Origin: a bacterium
Lineage (GTDB): Bacteria; Verrucomicrobiota; Verrucomicrobiia; Limisphaerales; UBA11358
NCBI GenBank assembly: GCA_021817945.1
Contig: JAKAFL010000001.1
Coordinates: 62,001-126,000 of the forward strand
DNA: 64,000 nucleotides
Reading direction: 5' to 3'
Shown here: positions 54,282 to 64,000 of the stretch, piece by piece
How positions within the stretch are numbered: the first letter of the stretch is position 1
How the letters are laid out: every line of letters begins with the position of its first letter
Made by a program: the position numbers and the translations under genes
Notes under the pieces: generated by a model
Databases searched by the model: none
What the model was told of the DNA's origin: nothing
Seen by the model: the letters and a program-made list of their open reading frames with translations, nothing else

Positions 54282-55192
54282 AACCGAAGGTCTGGCAGAA
54301 CAACATCTTTTTCAAGTGGGGCTCTTTTGTAAGGTTCTCACACACAGTCTTCGCCCTGCCTTTTGCCCTAAGCGCCATGCTGGTGGCCGCCCGAAACAAC
54401 CGGGGTTGGCCAGGGTGGCAAACCTTCGGACTCATCCTTTCAGCCATGGTTTGTGGAAGAACCTGCGCCATGGCATTCAACCGGATCGTGGATCGAAAAT
54501 TTGATGCCCTGAATCCACGCACAAAAAACCGGCACCTGCCCAGCGGTCAAATCAACCTGTCCTCAGCCATTTCCCTTTGCATTTTGGCTGGCCTTGGCCT
54601 GGTCGCCTCCTGCTACTTTTTGAATTCCTTGTGTTTTTTTCTTTCCCCCGTCGCACTGATCGTGGTCTGTTTTTATTCTCTGACCAAACGCTTCTCAAAT
54701 TACACGCATGTTTTCCTGGGGTTGGCTCTTTCCCTGGCCCCCATTGGCGCATGGCTGGCGGTGCGGGGCAATTCGGTCACCCACTTGGAACTGTTACAGA
54801 TGATCCTCCTTGCGGCTTCCGTCGTGTTTTGGCTGGTGGGTTTTGACATTATTTACGCGCTTCAGGATTACGATTTTGACCGGGAGCATGGGCTGCGCTC
54901 CCTTGTGGTGGCTTGGGGACCTGCCAATGCCTTGGGCGTGGCTTTCCTTAGTCATTTGATCATGTGTGGACTATTGGTGGCATTTGGTCTGGCCTGCGGT
55001 TTCAAGCTCGCCTATTTCATAGGCTGGCTCATCATTCTCGCCTGTCTGCTGCTGGAACACTGGGTGGCTCGACGGCGAAGCGTGAATTGGATCAACCTTG
55101 CTTTTTTCCGGCTGAATGCACTGGTGGGAACCGTCTTTTTGGTGGTGGTGGCGGCGGAGATTGTTTTCCAAGGAGCATTCTGGATGCACTGA
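54278..55192 (+). CDS. UbiA-family prenyltransferase (probable MqnP-type)
   Basis: A 304-residue polytopic enzyme with nine helices. The first Asp-rich motif is NRIVDRKFDALNPRTKNR (about 68-85) and the second DIIYALQDYDFDREHGL (about 189-205), the binding sites for prenyl diphosphate magnesium. It attaches a polyprenyl chain to an aromatic ring. Pairing with ubiX and the presence of mqnD suggest prenylation of 1,4-dihydroxy-6-naphthoate (MqnP) rather than 4-hydroxybenzoate, but the sequence alone cannot separate these. Confidence 0.9.
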   Translation: MKPKVWQNNIFFKWGSFVRFSHTVFALPFALSAMLVAARNNRGWPGWQTFGLILSAMVCGRTCAMAFNRIVDRKFDALNPRTKNRHLPSGQINLSSAISLCILAGLGLVASCYFLNSLCFFLSPVALIVVCFYSLTKRFSNYTHVFLGLALSLAPIGAWLAVRGNSVTHLELLQMILLAASVVFWLVGFDIIYALQDYDFDREHGLRSLVVAWGPANALGVAFLSHLIMCGLLVAFGLACGFKLAYFIGWLIILACLLLEHWVARRRSVNWINLAFFRLNALVGTVFLVVVAAEIVFQGAFWMH

Positions 55193-55283
55193 AGGTTCAA
55201 AAACCCCGCGGAAAACCCAAATATCCGATGAAACCCTCGATGAAACCTAAATGCTTTCTCGAAATGCTCAAACTGAAAGGAAC

Positions 55284-55493
55284 TCAAATTTTAATCCGGG
55301 ACCCACAAGCACGCACCAAACACCATCCGGTAATTGCTTCAGCCAAGGCCACCAACCCTGCCGCAATCACAATCAGGCCCTTCAACATGGACACGTCCAC
55401 CCAAATGATGCCAAACATCAGGCATAAAGCCCCGGCCACGCCCCGGGCAATGCGCCCTGAACGCCTTAAATTAGGGCGAAAAAAGCTGGACAT
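55284..55493 (-). CDS. small DUF2892-like membrane protein
   Basis: A 69-residue protein with two hydrophobic segments (about 15-32 and 36-54) around a short loop. The pattern NLRRSGRIARGVAG at the N-terminus and GWCLVRACG near the end resembles DUF2892/YgaP membrane domains. It has an ATG and the expected length. It lies in the reverse direction between ubiA and a second small membrane protein. Function unknown. Confidence 0.72.
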   Translation of the reverse strand: MSSFFRPNLRRSGRIARGVAGALCLMFGIIWVDVSMLKGLIVIAAGLVALAEAITGWCLVRACGSRIKI

Positions 55494-55581
55494 GCTCTAC
55501 TCTAACCCATGCCTGCGCCTTTGGCAAGGTGAACTCTGCATCAATTCCATGCGCCACACATCGCCTCATTGGCAATAAACT

Positions 55582-55794
55582 ATGCATCTGGACGAAAATT
55601 TTCTTTGGGCCTCGGTTTTTTGGGGAGGCATTGCCAGTGGATATTGGATATACGGTTGGCGCCAAAAATCATGGATTCCCTTGGCTGGCGGAGCTTTAAT
55701 GATGGCCGCTTCCTTTTTGCTGCCGGCCTTGACCATGAGCATGGTCTGCTTGCTTTCCATGGTCGCCGTTTGGTGGTGCTTGAGGCGGTTTTGA
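55582..55794 (+). CDS. small two-helix membrane protein
   Basis: A 70-residue protein of unknown function. It has helices at about 9-25, 32-47 and 50-66, a basic loop (GWRQKS), and a basic C-terminus (LRRF). Its size and pattern resemble small bacterial membrane proteins sometimes labelled amino acid transport protein, with no proven role. It ends 33 bp before a bidirectional terminator. Confidence 0.6.
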   Translation: MHLDENFLWASVFWGGIASGYWIYGWRQKSWIPLAGGALMMAASFLLPALTMSMVCLLSMVAVWWCLRRF

Positions 55795-55826
55795 CAAATT
55801 AAACCTGCTGGTTTCACGAAAGGCAA

Positions 55827-55867
55827 AAGCCGGGAAACGCAAGGCATTCCCCGGCTTAACCTTTTTT
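55827..55867. terminator. bidirectional terminator between small membrane protein gene and eno
   Basis: Arms AAGCCGGGAA and TTCCCCGGCTT pair with one bulged base around a 10-nt loop. The plus side ends with TTTTTT; the minus side has CGGCTTTTGCC. It serves the plus-strand gene and the convergent eno gene. Confidence 0.75.
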
Positions 55868-55882
55868 GTGGCTACGGTTCTT

Positions 55883-57226
<1,344 letters not shown>

Positions 57227-57413
57227 TCAAACGGGCCAAGATCATCGAGGTTGGATTTGGATTCGCCTGCTTCCACCTCAGCGGCCTGGATTTAAGGACC
57301 ACATGGCATCCTCTTTCGAAATCACGCCATCCTGTTATCCGGCCAGAATCAGTACGCCGCCAAATTTAAACCAAATAAACCCGAACCCTCAGAATGAGCT
57401 ATTGGGTTAACGA

Positions 57414-59177
57414 TTACCTGAAAGATGGATCCAACTTGGCTCGCAGCCATTCTGCCACTTGATCGGCCCAGCCAGGCAGATTCGTTTGCCAGCCGCGAAT
57501 CCGGTGGGTGGCGCCTGGTATGGTAATGAAATCACAGGAATTGCCGGATGCCTTGAGTCTGGCTGCAAAATCCTCGGTTTGATCGTAGGGCACAGTGGTG
57601 TCAGCGCTCCCCTGTACAAGAAGATACGGGGGCAAACCCGGCGAAAGGTTGGAAACGGGCGATATTTTTTCCATGATGCCCAGGGTGTCCGCGTCCAATT
57701 CGTTCCTTCCCAGCAAATACTTCATTGAAACCCAATTGTCCAGGCTGCCGCGTCGCTTGGCATCATAGGCGATTTCCGTGGGTGGCGCAAATCCAACGAT
57801 TGCCTGCACACGTGTGTCCTCATTCGTCCGGGTCCCAGCCAGGGTTACAAGGTGCCCGCCTGCGGAATAGCCAATCAATGCAATATGAGATGGATCGCCT
57901 CCATAAGCGGCGGCATTCTTTTTCACCCAACGGATGGCCGCAAGCTCATCCTCGTAACAATCAGGCCATTGGTTTGTGGGAGCCAGGCGATAATTAATGG
58001 TAAACCAGGTGAATTGATTCACCGCGCGAGCCAGCACCGGCACGATGTCCGTTTCCTTGTCCCCTGAAGACCAGCCTCCACCATGGACGATGATCAGAAC
58101 CGGATGAGAACCCGGGGTGGAGGGAACGTGGGCATCCAATTTTAGAGCCTCCCCGGAGGCATAACCATAGGTAATGTCCAGGTGATTGGCGGACCATGCG
58201 TTCATGACTTCATCATCGGGATGCCAGTGGTCGGAACCGCCGAGAACCGCCGAGAGGGTGATTTTTTTGGCCTCCGCATCGGTCAATTGCCGTGACCAGT
58301 CGGGGCGGCTGGACGGTTGAGCGCCCGGGCCGCTGCTCTTGTATTCTGCATAGCGTGCTGTCTTGTGCGCCTCAGGCTTGTTCCAGTCAAACCAACCGGC
58401 TGGATTAATGACATCAGACATCTCGCAATTTAAAAAAATCGTGCTGGCATGAATTCTCCAGGGACGGCCCAGGTAGGAGTGATACCCCGGATGGGCGGCG
58501 CGTATGGTGCAGTGGGAAAACACAAATCCAAAGGGGGAATCCTCTGGCGTGGAGGCAGCGGTCACATAGCCTTTGCCAAGGCAAACAATGGAGCAATGCT
58601 CAAACCATGCGGTGGCCGCGCCAAATATAAAATCCACGTGGCCATCAATTTCGCAATCCTCAAAGTACTGGCGTCCACGATTTAACAATATGGTGTCCTG
58701 CCATCCCAAAAACCGGCAGCGCCGGAAGGCGGCGCGATCCCCGTCCACACGAATGGCCAGCGCCTGCCCCACCGGTCCGGCGCCGTTCGCAAAGGTCAGG
58801 TTTTCCGCCGTGAAATCATCCGCATCTATGGTTGTGGACGGAGTCTTGAACGTGCCGATGGGTTTGCCCTCGCTGTTTGTAATGCCCGCATAAAGGTCAA
58901 AGGTGAGAATGGTCTTGGAGGGTTCCTCCCCCACCAGATGGAAATATCGCTTTTCCCGCTGGACATAAATGAGCTCATGATAAGTGCCGGGCGCAATATG
59001 AATGATCACGGGGTTGTCACGACTGCCTGACGGCACCGCCATGATGGCCTCCTGGACGGATCGAAATGGAGCGCTGCCATCAGGCGCCACAAAAAGATTG
59101 GTTTGGGCGTTCGCCACGAGGACCGGGCTGGCAAGAAGCACAATGAAGACCCGCGCTTGTTGGATGAAAATTTTCAT
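57414..59177 (-). CDS. secreted pectinesterase fused to an alpha/beta-hydrolase esterase
   Basis: A 587-residue bifunctional protein with a signal peptide (about 1-25, VFIVLLASPVLVANAQ). Residues about 28-310 form a CE8 pectin methylesterase parallel beta-helix, with active-site segments AIRVDGDRAAFRRC, FLGWQDTIL, DGHVDFIFG (catalytic Asp) and YLGRPWR (Arg). Residues about 335-585 are an alpha/beta-hydrolase with HGGGWSSGDK, nucleophile GYSAGGH, Asp in GSADTTVP and His in GATHRI. It would remove methyl groups and other esters, probably acetyl, from pectin. The ATG at 59177 begins at the signal peptide. Last gene of the glycan operon. Confidence 0.9.
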   Translation of the reverse strand: MKIFIQQARVFIVLLASPVLVANAQTNLFVAPDGSAPFRSVQEAIMAVPSGSRDNPVIIHIAPGTYHELIYVQREKRYFHLVGEEPSKTILTFDLYAGITNSEGKPIGTFKTPSTTIDADDFTAENLTFANGAGPVGQALAIRVDGDRAAFRRCRFLGWQDTILLNRGRQYFEDCEIDGHVDFIFGAATAWFEHCSIVCLGKGYVTAASTPEDSPFGFVFSHCTIRAAHPGYHSYLGRPWRIHASTIFLNCEMSDVINPAGWFDWNKPEAHKTARYAEYKSSGPGAQPSSRPDWSRQLTDAEAKKITLSAVLGGSDHWHPDDEVMNAWSANHLDITYGYASGEALKLDAHVPSTPGSHPVLIIVHGGGWSSGDKETDIVPVLARAVNQFTWFTINYRLAPTNQWPDCYEDELAAIRWVKKNAAAYGGDPSHIALIGYSAGGHLVTLAGTRTNEDTRVQAIVGFAPPTEIAYDAKRRGSLDNWVSMKYLLGRNELDADTLGIMEKISPVSNLSPGLPPYLLVQGSADTTVPYDQTEDFAARLKASGNSCDFITIPGATHRIRGWQTNLPGWADQVAEWLRAKLDPSFR

Positions 59178-59209
59178 GATGCGGAGGGATTGAATGAATC
59201 TATTCGGTT

Positions 59210-60427
59210 TCAAGGTTCAGCGATATTTGGATCTGCCGGCGCATGGCCCAGGTCCTTTGAGGTTGCCAGGGCTATGACCCGGCCTTGGTTTCCAACGGCA
59301 CAATAAAAATGATAGACCACACCGCCCGTTTTTAAAACCCATGGTTTGTGTGCATAGACGTGGTCGTATGGCTCGGATGGTTTTACCAGTTCCGGGCCGT
59401 TCCATTGAACCCAGTTTACCAGGTCCCGGGAGACGGCAAACGTGTCAAACGCGCGCGGGTGCCAGCCAGCCCCAAAATAAAACATCACCCAGAATTTCCC
59501 AATCCTTACAATCTGCGGATCCCCGCTGATCCCATTTTTTTTGACAACGCCGTTTCGCACCACGGGATCCGCCCCGTAGCGCTGCCAGTGGACCATGTCA
59601 GCCGAAACGGCCATGCCAATCTGCTCAAAGCCATTTTTGTATTTTGCATTGTAATACATCACAAATGGCCAACCCGTGGAACGGTCCGGGTCGCAGATGA
59701 TCTGGCTCTTATAGATCGTCTTGGTTTCGAAACTGCGGGCATCCCTTTGTTTGGGGCTGAGCACTGGATTTTGTGCCAATCTTTGCCAAGGTTCGGCCTG
59801 CTCCGGACGAAGAGTCCATGCCAAGCCAAGGGACAAAGGATCGGTTTCATACCCTTGTTTTGCCCCGCCAATGAAGGAGAGCCAGTATTTTCCATCGTAA
59901 ACGCCCAAGGCATGGCTGCCATTCCATTGCGGGTCCACCAGGGCCACACCGCCATCAGCCTGCCATGCATCCCATCCGCTTTTTGAAAAAGGCAGCACAC
60001 AACCCAGCTTGGTCCAATGCAGCAGGTCCTTGCTTCTTGCCAGGAAGGTCTGGTAACCGACCTTGTGGTCATTGGCCACATACATCATGTACCAACTTCC
60101 ATTCTTTTCAAAAACGCTCGGGCAATCCACCATTTCATCCTTTCCTGATCCCTTCAACACTACGCCATACTTGTAGGGAGTCCGCACTTCATCATAAATT
60201 GTTAACAACGTGCTTTCATCCACAGACCCGCTCGCGGGTTTGGCGGCGATCACCTCGGGCCTGGATTCCTCGGCACCAAAAGCAATGCATCCCAGGGTCA
60301 TCCCCAGCAGGATGGATCCGGCCAGCAGGCTTGAAAAAAACCGGCTTATCCTTTTTTGCGTCCGCGTGCGAACCGAAATTTCCGGACCATCGGCATTTTC
60401 ATGCCTTGCTTTGGCGGGCTTTAACAC
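59210..60427 (-). CDS. secreted five-bladed beta-propeller glycosidase (GH43/GH117-like clan)
   Basis: A 405-residue protein with an export signal (FFSSLLAGSILLGMTLGC). The propeller shows repeated blades: MVDCPSVFEKNGSWYMMYVAND, LARSKDLLHWTKLG, GVYDGKYWLSFIGG, SQIICDPDRSTGWPFVMYYNA and SGDPQIVRIGKFWVMFYFG. Such five-bladed propellers occur in GH43, GH117 and related families, and the precise family is not clear. Start is weak: no ATG lies in frame before the signal, so GTG at 60427 was used; a TTG at 60520 is the longest alternative. An ATG-led signal lies one frame away, across six A bases (see finding). Confidence 0.78.
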   Translation of the reverse strand: MLKPAKARHENADGPEISVRTRTQKRISRFFSSLLAGSILLGMTLGCIAFGAEESRPEVIAAKPASGSVDESTLLTIYDEVRTPYKYGVVLKGSGKDEMVDCPSVFEKNGSWYMMYVANDHKVGYQTFLARSKDLLHWTKLGCVLPFSKSGWDAWQADGGVALVDPQWNGSHALGVYDGKYWLSFIGGAKQGYETDPLSLGLAWTLRPEQAEPWQRLAQNPVLSPKQRDARSFETKTIYKSQIICDPDRSTGWPFVMYYNAKYKNGFEQIGMAVSADMVHWQRYGADPVVRNGVVKKNGISGDPQIVRIGKFWVMFYFGAGWHPRAFDTFAVSRDLVNWVQWNGPELVKPSEPYDHVYAHKPWVLKTGGVVYHFYCAVGNQGRVIALATSKDLGHAPADPNIAEP

Positions 60428-60526
60428 GAAATGAATTTGCACTTGGTATATGGCGTCTCGGGACTCCTGTCTTTCCAGACGTGCCGGGGTTTGATTTGGT
60501 TTCAGTTGGGTGCTGCGCAAATGATC

Positions 60527-61762
60527 CTACTGGTTGTCCGCATCCAGCCGGGATTTGAAATACCGGTTTATTCCGTCGAGTATTTCAGGCACCAGCGTGA
60601 CCTTATGTCCTCGTTTTTCATGATCCATCATGAATATCTCGTCACTGCCCAGAACCGCCAGTTTCTGGCGCAGCACGGTCATCTGGAATTGGGCATCCGG
60701 CCCTTCCCCGCAATTAATCGTCAAAAACAAGGGCAATGTCGCTTGGTTCAGGTAATCCATGGCCCCCTCTCTTTTCCAAAAATCCCGGTGGTGTTCCAAA
60801 TCACCCCAGGCGGCATTGTAACGGGGCAGCATGTGGTCCTTGGGCAAAATCTGGAGATAAGTAAAGCGTCCGGACATTACCACAGCGCCCTGCACATCGC
60901 TGGATTCCCCGATGTTCAACCCGTGGCCCTCAAACTCGGGCATTCCCATGGTGGTCACCAGCATCAAGGCCATGCCGCTTCCGCGTGAAAAACCGTCCAT
61001 GGCAATCCTGCCGTTCAATCCCAGTTCGCGTCCCTCCACGCGAAGCGTCCGAACAGCCGCTTTAATGATCCAGCAGCATTCAGGCATCGGATCCAGTCCC
61101 TTGTACGGGGCTTTTACGGGATGGTCCGCCATGGCAACCGCCATTCCCTCCGTGGCCTCGCCGTCCAGGATGGTGTCGCTGCAAATAACAAGGGAGGCAT
61201 TGCCCATCCGGTTTACGTTATCACAGGAAAACTCCAGAACAGCCCCACTGGGTCGGGCGGGATGCACCGGGTAAATGATGTCCAATGCCAGGGAACGATC
61301 CGTTTCGCGGTCAAAAACTACGTTTTGCTTCAAGTTGCAGCCAGATGGCACCAAGTACACATGGGCCTTATCAATCGAATAACCTGGAATCAACCCGCGA
61401 GTCTGAACCGCCTTCCGCAGGTCAAAAAGATCCTGGTTCAACCATGGAACACGGGCCTGCGAGGCGTGCTGGTAATCCAGGATCAAAACCCTCATGCGGT
61501 TGGTTAAAAACCCCTGGAGTAGTTCCTCGTCCGATTCGGTTCCCACCCTTGGAGCCGCCAGGTTTTCAAGGTAAATGACCAGCGGCAATGTGTTGGTCGG
61601 GCTTGTGAATGGAGGTTCCAGCAGCTTTGCCGGCACGGTGGCATGCGCACATTGGCTGAACCATGAAAACTGATCCACCGACGCGCCTTGTAGTGTCAAA
61701 CACAAAGCCCCATTCGCCAGCATGAGAAGCCATGAAAGCCGGAATTTTTTGAAGCCATTCAT
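60527..61762 (-). CDS. secreted alpha/beta-hydrolase
   Basis: A 411-residue exported protein with a signal peptide (about 6-25, LSWLLMLANGALCLTLQGA). The nucleophile elbow DGFSRGSG near residue 267, an Asp near 360 and His in KRGHKVT near 390 form a likely triad. The N-terminal domain (about 30-190) is of unknown fold. It may deacylate polysaccharides or aryl esters. Its ATG at 61762 is 7 bp from the fucosidase stop, and the stop is close to the glycosidase gene, so it is in the same operon. Confidence 0.75.
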   Translation of the reverse strand: MNGFKKFRLSWLLMLANGALCLTLQGASVDQFSWFSQCAHATVPAKLLEPPFTSPTNTLPLVIYLENLAAPRVGTESDEELLQGFLTNRMRVLILDYQHASQARVPWLNQDLFDLRKAVQTRGLIPGYSIDKAHVYLVPSGCNLKQNVVFDRETDRSLALDIIYPVHPARPSGAVLEFSCDNVNRMGNASLVICSDTILDGEATEGMAVAMADHPVKAPYKGLDPMPECCWIIKAAVRTLRVEGRELGLNGRIAMDGFSRGSGMALMLVTTMGMPEFEGHGLNIGESSDVQGAVVMSGRFTYLQILPKDHMLPRYNAAWGDLEHHRDFWKREGAMDYLNQATLPLFLTINCGEGPDAQFQMTVLRQKLAVLGSDEIFMMDHEKRGHKVTLVPEILDGINRYFKSRLDADNQ

Positions 61763-61769
61763 AAACGGA

Positions 61770-64000
61770 CTAACTTTCTCCAGTTTGCGTGGTTTGCCCT
61801 TGGCCTTTTTTTTGCAAAGAGCCATCAAACTCGAAGATGTCCCCTGCTTTGCCCTGACCATCAAAGGAATTTTTTCCACAGACAATATGGAAGGGGCGTC
61901 CCAATTTGGAATGCAGCCGGACACGAGTCAATTTGCCCTTGTCCCAGGCCATGTCCACCACAAAACCATCACGCGCGCATAATCCGGTTACGGACCCGCG
62001 CGGCCAAGCTTCAGGCAAGGCGGGCAGGAGGGTGAGAATGCGTGCTTGATGGTTTTCCGCCGACTGGGTCCACGGGCTTTGCAAAAGCATTTCCGCCACA
62101 CCCGCCGTGGCGCCCAGGTTTCCATCAATTTGGAATGGTCCACACAAATCAAATAGGTTGGGAAGAGTCCGACGACTCAGCAGTCCTTCCAACTGGCTGA
62201 ATGCATAGCTCGCATCGCCCACACGCGCCCATAATGGTATGCGCCAGGCATAACTCCAGCCAGTGCTGCCCGCGCCGCGCCATTGCAACAGCCTTTGCGC
62301 CGCCTGCCAGATGCGAGGGTCAGCAGGACTGATGTCAGCTCCGGGAAATAATGCCCACAAAGGTGACATGTGCCGATGATTGTTGTTGGGCACATCCACA
62401 TCTTGCAGCCATTCCTGGAGCTGCCCATATTTTCCAACCTGGTTGGGCGCCAACTCCCCCGCCGTTTGCTTGAATTGACTCATCAATTCCTCATGCACAC
62501 CCAGTATCCGTTCCGCCTCAATGGTGCCGTTGAGAAGCGCCCTGATCAATTGATTGTCCATCGTGGGGCCATAGCAAAGGTTACCCTCTTCAGGCGAGAA
62601 AGAAGGCGATGTGACTTTCCATCCCGTTTGAGGATCCTTTACCAAGTCATCCACAAAGAAAATGGAGGCCCCCTCCATTTCAGGCAATACCCGGGCTAAA
62701 AATGCCTTGTCCCCGGTGAAAAGGTAATGTTCCCACAAATGATAGCACAGCCAGGCCCCGCCAGTAGGCCACACCCCGTCTATGTTGTTGATTGGAGCGG
62801 TACCCCGCCACAAGTCCGTGTTGTGATGCACCACCCAGCCGCGGCTCCCATATTGTTCCCGCGCCGTCCGCACACCCCCTTGGGAAAGGTCATGGATCAT
62901 GTCGAACAGGGGTTGGGCACACTGGCTCAGATTGCATACTTCAGCAGGCCAGTAATTCATCTCGCAGTTGATGTTCAGTGTCCATTTGCTCTCCCAGGGT
63001 GGGTTCAAATCCTCATTCCACAAGCCTTGAAGGTTCGCGGGCTGCCCTCCAGGCCGGCTGCAGGATATCAACAAATACCTTCCATAATTAAAATCCAATG
63101 CCGCCAGCGCCGGATCTTGGGCTAATCCCGTCTTCTTTACATCCAGCAATCGCCGGTCCAGCGGTTCATTTACCTGGGCGTTAGAACCCAGGTTCAATCG
63201 AACCCGTTCATACAGCCCCTTGTAGTCAGCCTGTTGGGATTGTCTTACCTGTTCCTCCTTTTTTTCACCCAGGGCCGCCAGAGCATCCGCACATCGTTGG
63301 TCCGGATCACCCGTTATATCCTGGTAATTCTTAAAACTCGTCGCTGCCACCAGGTATATCGTCGCCGAATTCGCTCCCGTGACCGACAAACCATCGCCTT
63401 CAGCTTGCACTTGTCCCCCATCTACCCTCACCATAGCTCGTGATTCAAAACGTAATCCCCCCTCTTCCACTTGGCCGGTCATGACCAATGTAGCCGCGCC
63501 GGCTCGGGCGGTATGGGAACCTGGGTGAGGACTATCCATGCGCAAATGAAATTGAATCCTGTTGGGTTGGTTGGCGGTGATTTTCACCACCAGCACCTGG
63601 TCGGGGTGACTTGCATAGACCTCCCGCTGGTAAACGACCCCGTTATCAGTGAACCGCACCGTCTCAGTTGCGGTTTCAAGGTCCAGCGAACGACGGTAGT
63701 CTCTGATGTTGGTCATGCCTGGAAAACTCAAATGCAAATCGCCAAATGGCTGGTAAGCCTTCTGCCTCACTGGATTGCTCAGGAAAAATTTGCGGGTGAG
63801 TTCGTCGGCCTGTTTGATTTCGCCTTGAAACAGCATCTGGCGAATTTCAGCCAGATGATCATGCGCCCCGGGTCGGTCATAATCATGCGGCGCCCCTTTC
63901 CACAAGGTATCCTCATTAAACTGGATTCGATCCTCCGATATGCCACCGAATACCATGGCGCCAAGTCGTCCATTGCCAACGGGAAGCGCTTCGGTCCATG
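61770..64000 (-). CDS. GH95 alpha-L-fucosidase (5' end beyond window)
   Basis: At least 743 residues, with the N-terminal edge outside the window (the last readable bases still code WTEALPVGNGRLGAMVFGG). GH95 hydrolyses alpha-1,2-fucosyl linkages of plant and mucin-type glycans. An N-terminal beta domain leads to an (alpha/alpha)6 barrel with INCEMNYWPAEV, DNQLIRALLNGTIEAE and FQIDGNLGATAG, which carry the catalytic Asn, Glu and Asp set known from this family. Released fucose can be taken through FucU and FucI. First gene in the glycan operon of this window. Confidence 0.93.
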   Translation of the reverse strand, partial: WTEALPVGNGRLGAMVFGGISEDRIQFNEDTLWKGAPHDYDRPGAHDHLAEIRQMLFQGEIKQADELTRKFFLSNPVRQKAYQPFGDLHLSFPGMTNIRDYRRSLDLETATETVRFTDNGVVYQREVYASHPDQVLVVKITANQPNRIQFHLRMDSPHPGSHTARAGAATLVMTGQVEEGGLRFESRAMVRVDGGQVQAEGDGLSVTGANSATIYLVAATSFKNYQDITGDPDQRCADALAALGEKKEEQVRQSQQADYKGLYERVRLNLGSNAQVNEPLDRRLLDVKKTGLAQDPALAALDFNYGRYLLISCSRPGGQPANLQGLWNEDLNPPWESKWTLNINCEMNYWPAEVCNLSQCAQPLFDMIHDLSQGGVRTAREQYGSRGWVVHHNTDLWRGTAPINNIDGVWPTGGAWLCYHLWEHYLFTGDKAFLARVLPEMEGASIFFVDDLVKDPQTGWKVTSPSFSPEEGNLCYGPTMDNQLIRALLNGTIEAERILGVHEELMSQFKQTAGELAPNQVGKYGQLQEWLQDVDVPNNNHRHMSPLWALFPGADISPADPRIWQAAQRLLQWRGAGSTGWSYAWRIPLWARVGDASYAFSQLEGLLSRRTLPNLFDLCGPFQIDGNLGATAGVAEMLLQSPWTQSAENHQARILTLLPALPEAWPRGSVTGLCARDGFVVDMAWDKGKLTRVRLHSKLGRPFHIVCGKNSFDGQGKAGDIFEFDGSLQKKGQGQTTQTGES

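Overview
The window looks like chromosomal DNA of a Verrucomicrobiota member, probably Pedosphaera/Limisphaerales-like. This is inferred from gene content, since no rRNA is present. The pointers are a pseudopilin with the type II methylation motif, two PEP-CTERM secreted proteins, a beta-propeller hybrid sensor kinase, many secreted glycosidases and esterases (GH97, GH95, GH99-like, pectinesterase), a futalosine-type MqnD, and proteins whose C-termini end in the YRV-type domain common in that phylum. Genes are dense, many starts are GTG or TTG, and Shine-Dalgarno motifs are often weak or absent.

Layout. 1-8.4 kb: 3' end of recN, a HAD phosphatase-apolipoprotein N-acyltransferase fusion, a polytopic membrane protein and a large secreted Kelch/galactose-oxidase-like protein. 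8.5-14.6 kb: housekeeping genes (maf, M20 dipeptidase, leuD, serS, glgA). 14.7-16.4 kb: two tandem paralogous PEP-CTERM proteins. 16.5-26.4 kb: the most system-like region. Eight overlapping or abutting minus-strand genes (acyl desaturase, FAD oxidoreductase, DUF1365, Cfa-type methyltransferase, DUF2062, DUF1295, a second Cfa-type methyltransferase, lipoprotein esterase) diverge from an ECF sigma factor, an RskA-like anti-sigma factor and a START-like protein. A perfect 11-bp inverted repeat lies between the two units. This looks like a stress-regulated fatty-acid modification regulon.

26.5-38.5 kb: lactonase, mqnD, a zinc alcohol dehydrogenase, a small Sm-fold-like protein, infA and an RRM protein separated by a 13-bp perfect hairpin, a NarL-type regulator, a FucU/RbsD mutarotase, a coiled-coil/TPR protein, YjbQ, L-fucose isomerase, a YdcF-like protein, and the initiator tRNA with its promoter and terminator. 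38.8-48 kb: a glycan-sensing locus with a GH99-like protein, a giant propeller histidine kinase with its response regulator, a GH97 enzyme and a pseudopilin.

48.2-49.6 kb: a decayed SNF2-type helicase with several frame changes. 49.7-57.2 kb: SMP-30 lactonase, a small four-helix membrane protein, an NAD-sugar epimerase coupled to a lipoprotein amidase, a ubiX-ubiA pair (probable late futalosine-menaquinone steps), two small membrane proteins and enolase. 57.4-64 kb: a minus-strand polysaccharide-degradation operon (GH95 fucosidase running off the window, alpha/beta hydrolase, beta-propeller glycosidase, pectinesterase-esterase fusion). Fucose released by GH95 could be metabolised through FucU and FucI encoded in the same window.

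Starts were moved inward where signal peptides, domain boundaries or neighbouring genes argued for it. No CRISPR array, insertion sequence, integrase or rRNA was seen.
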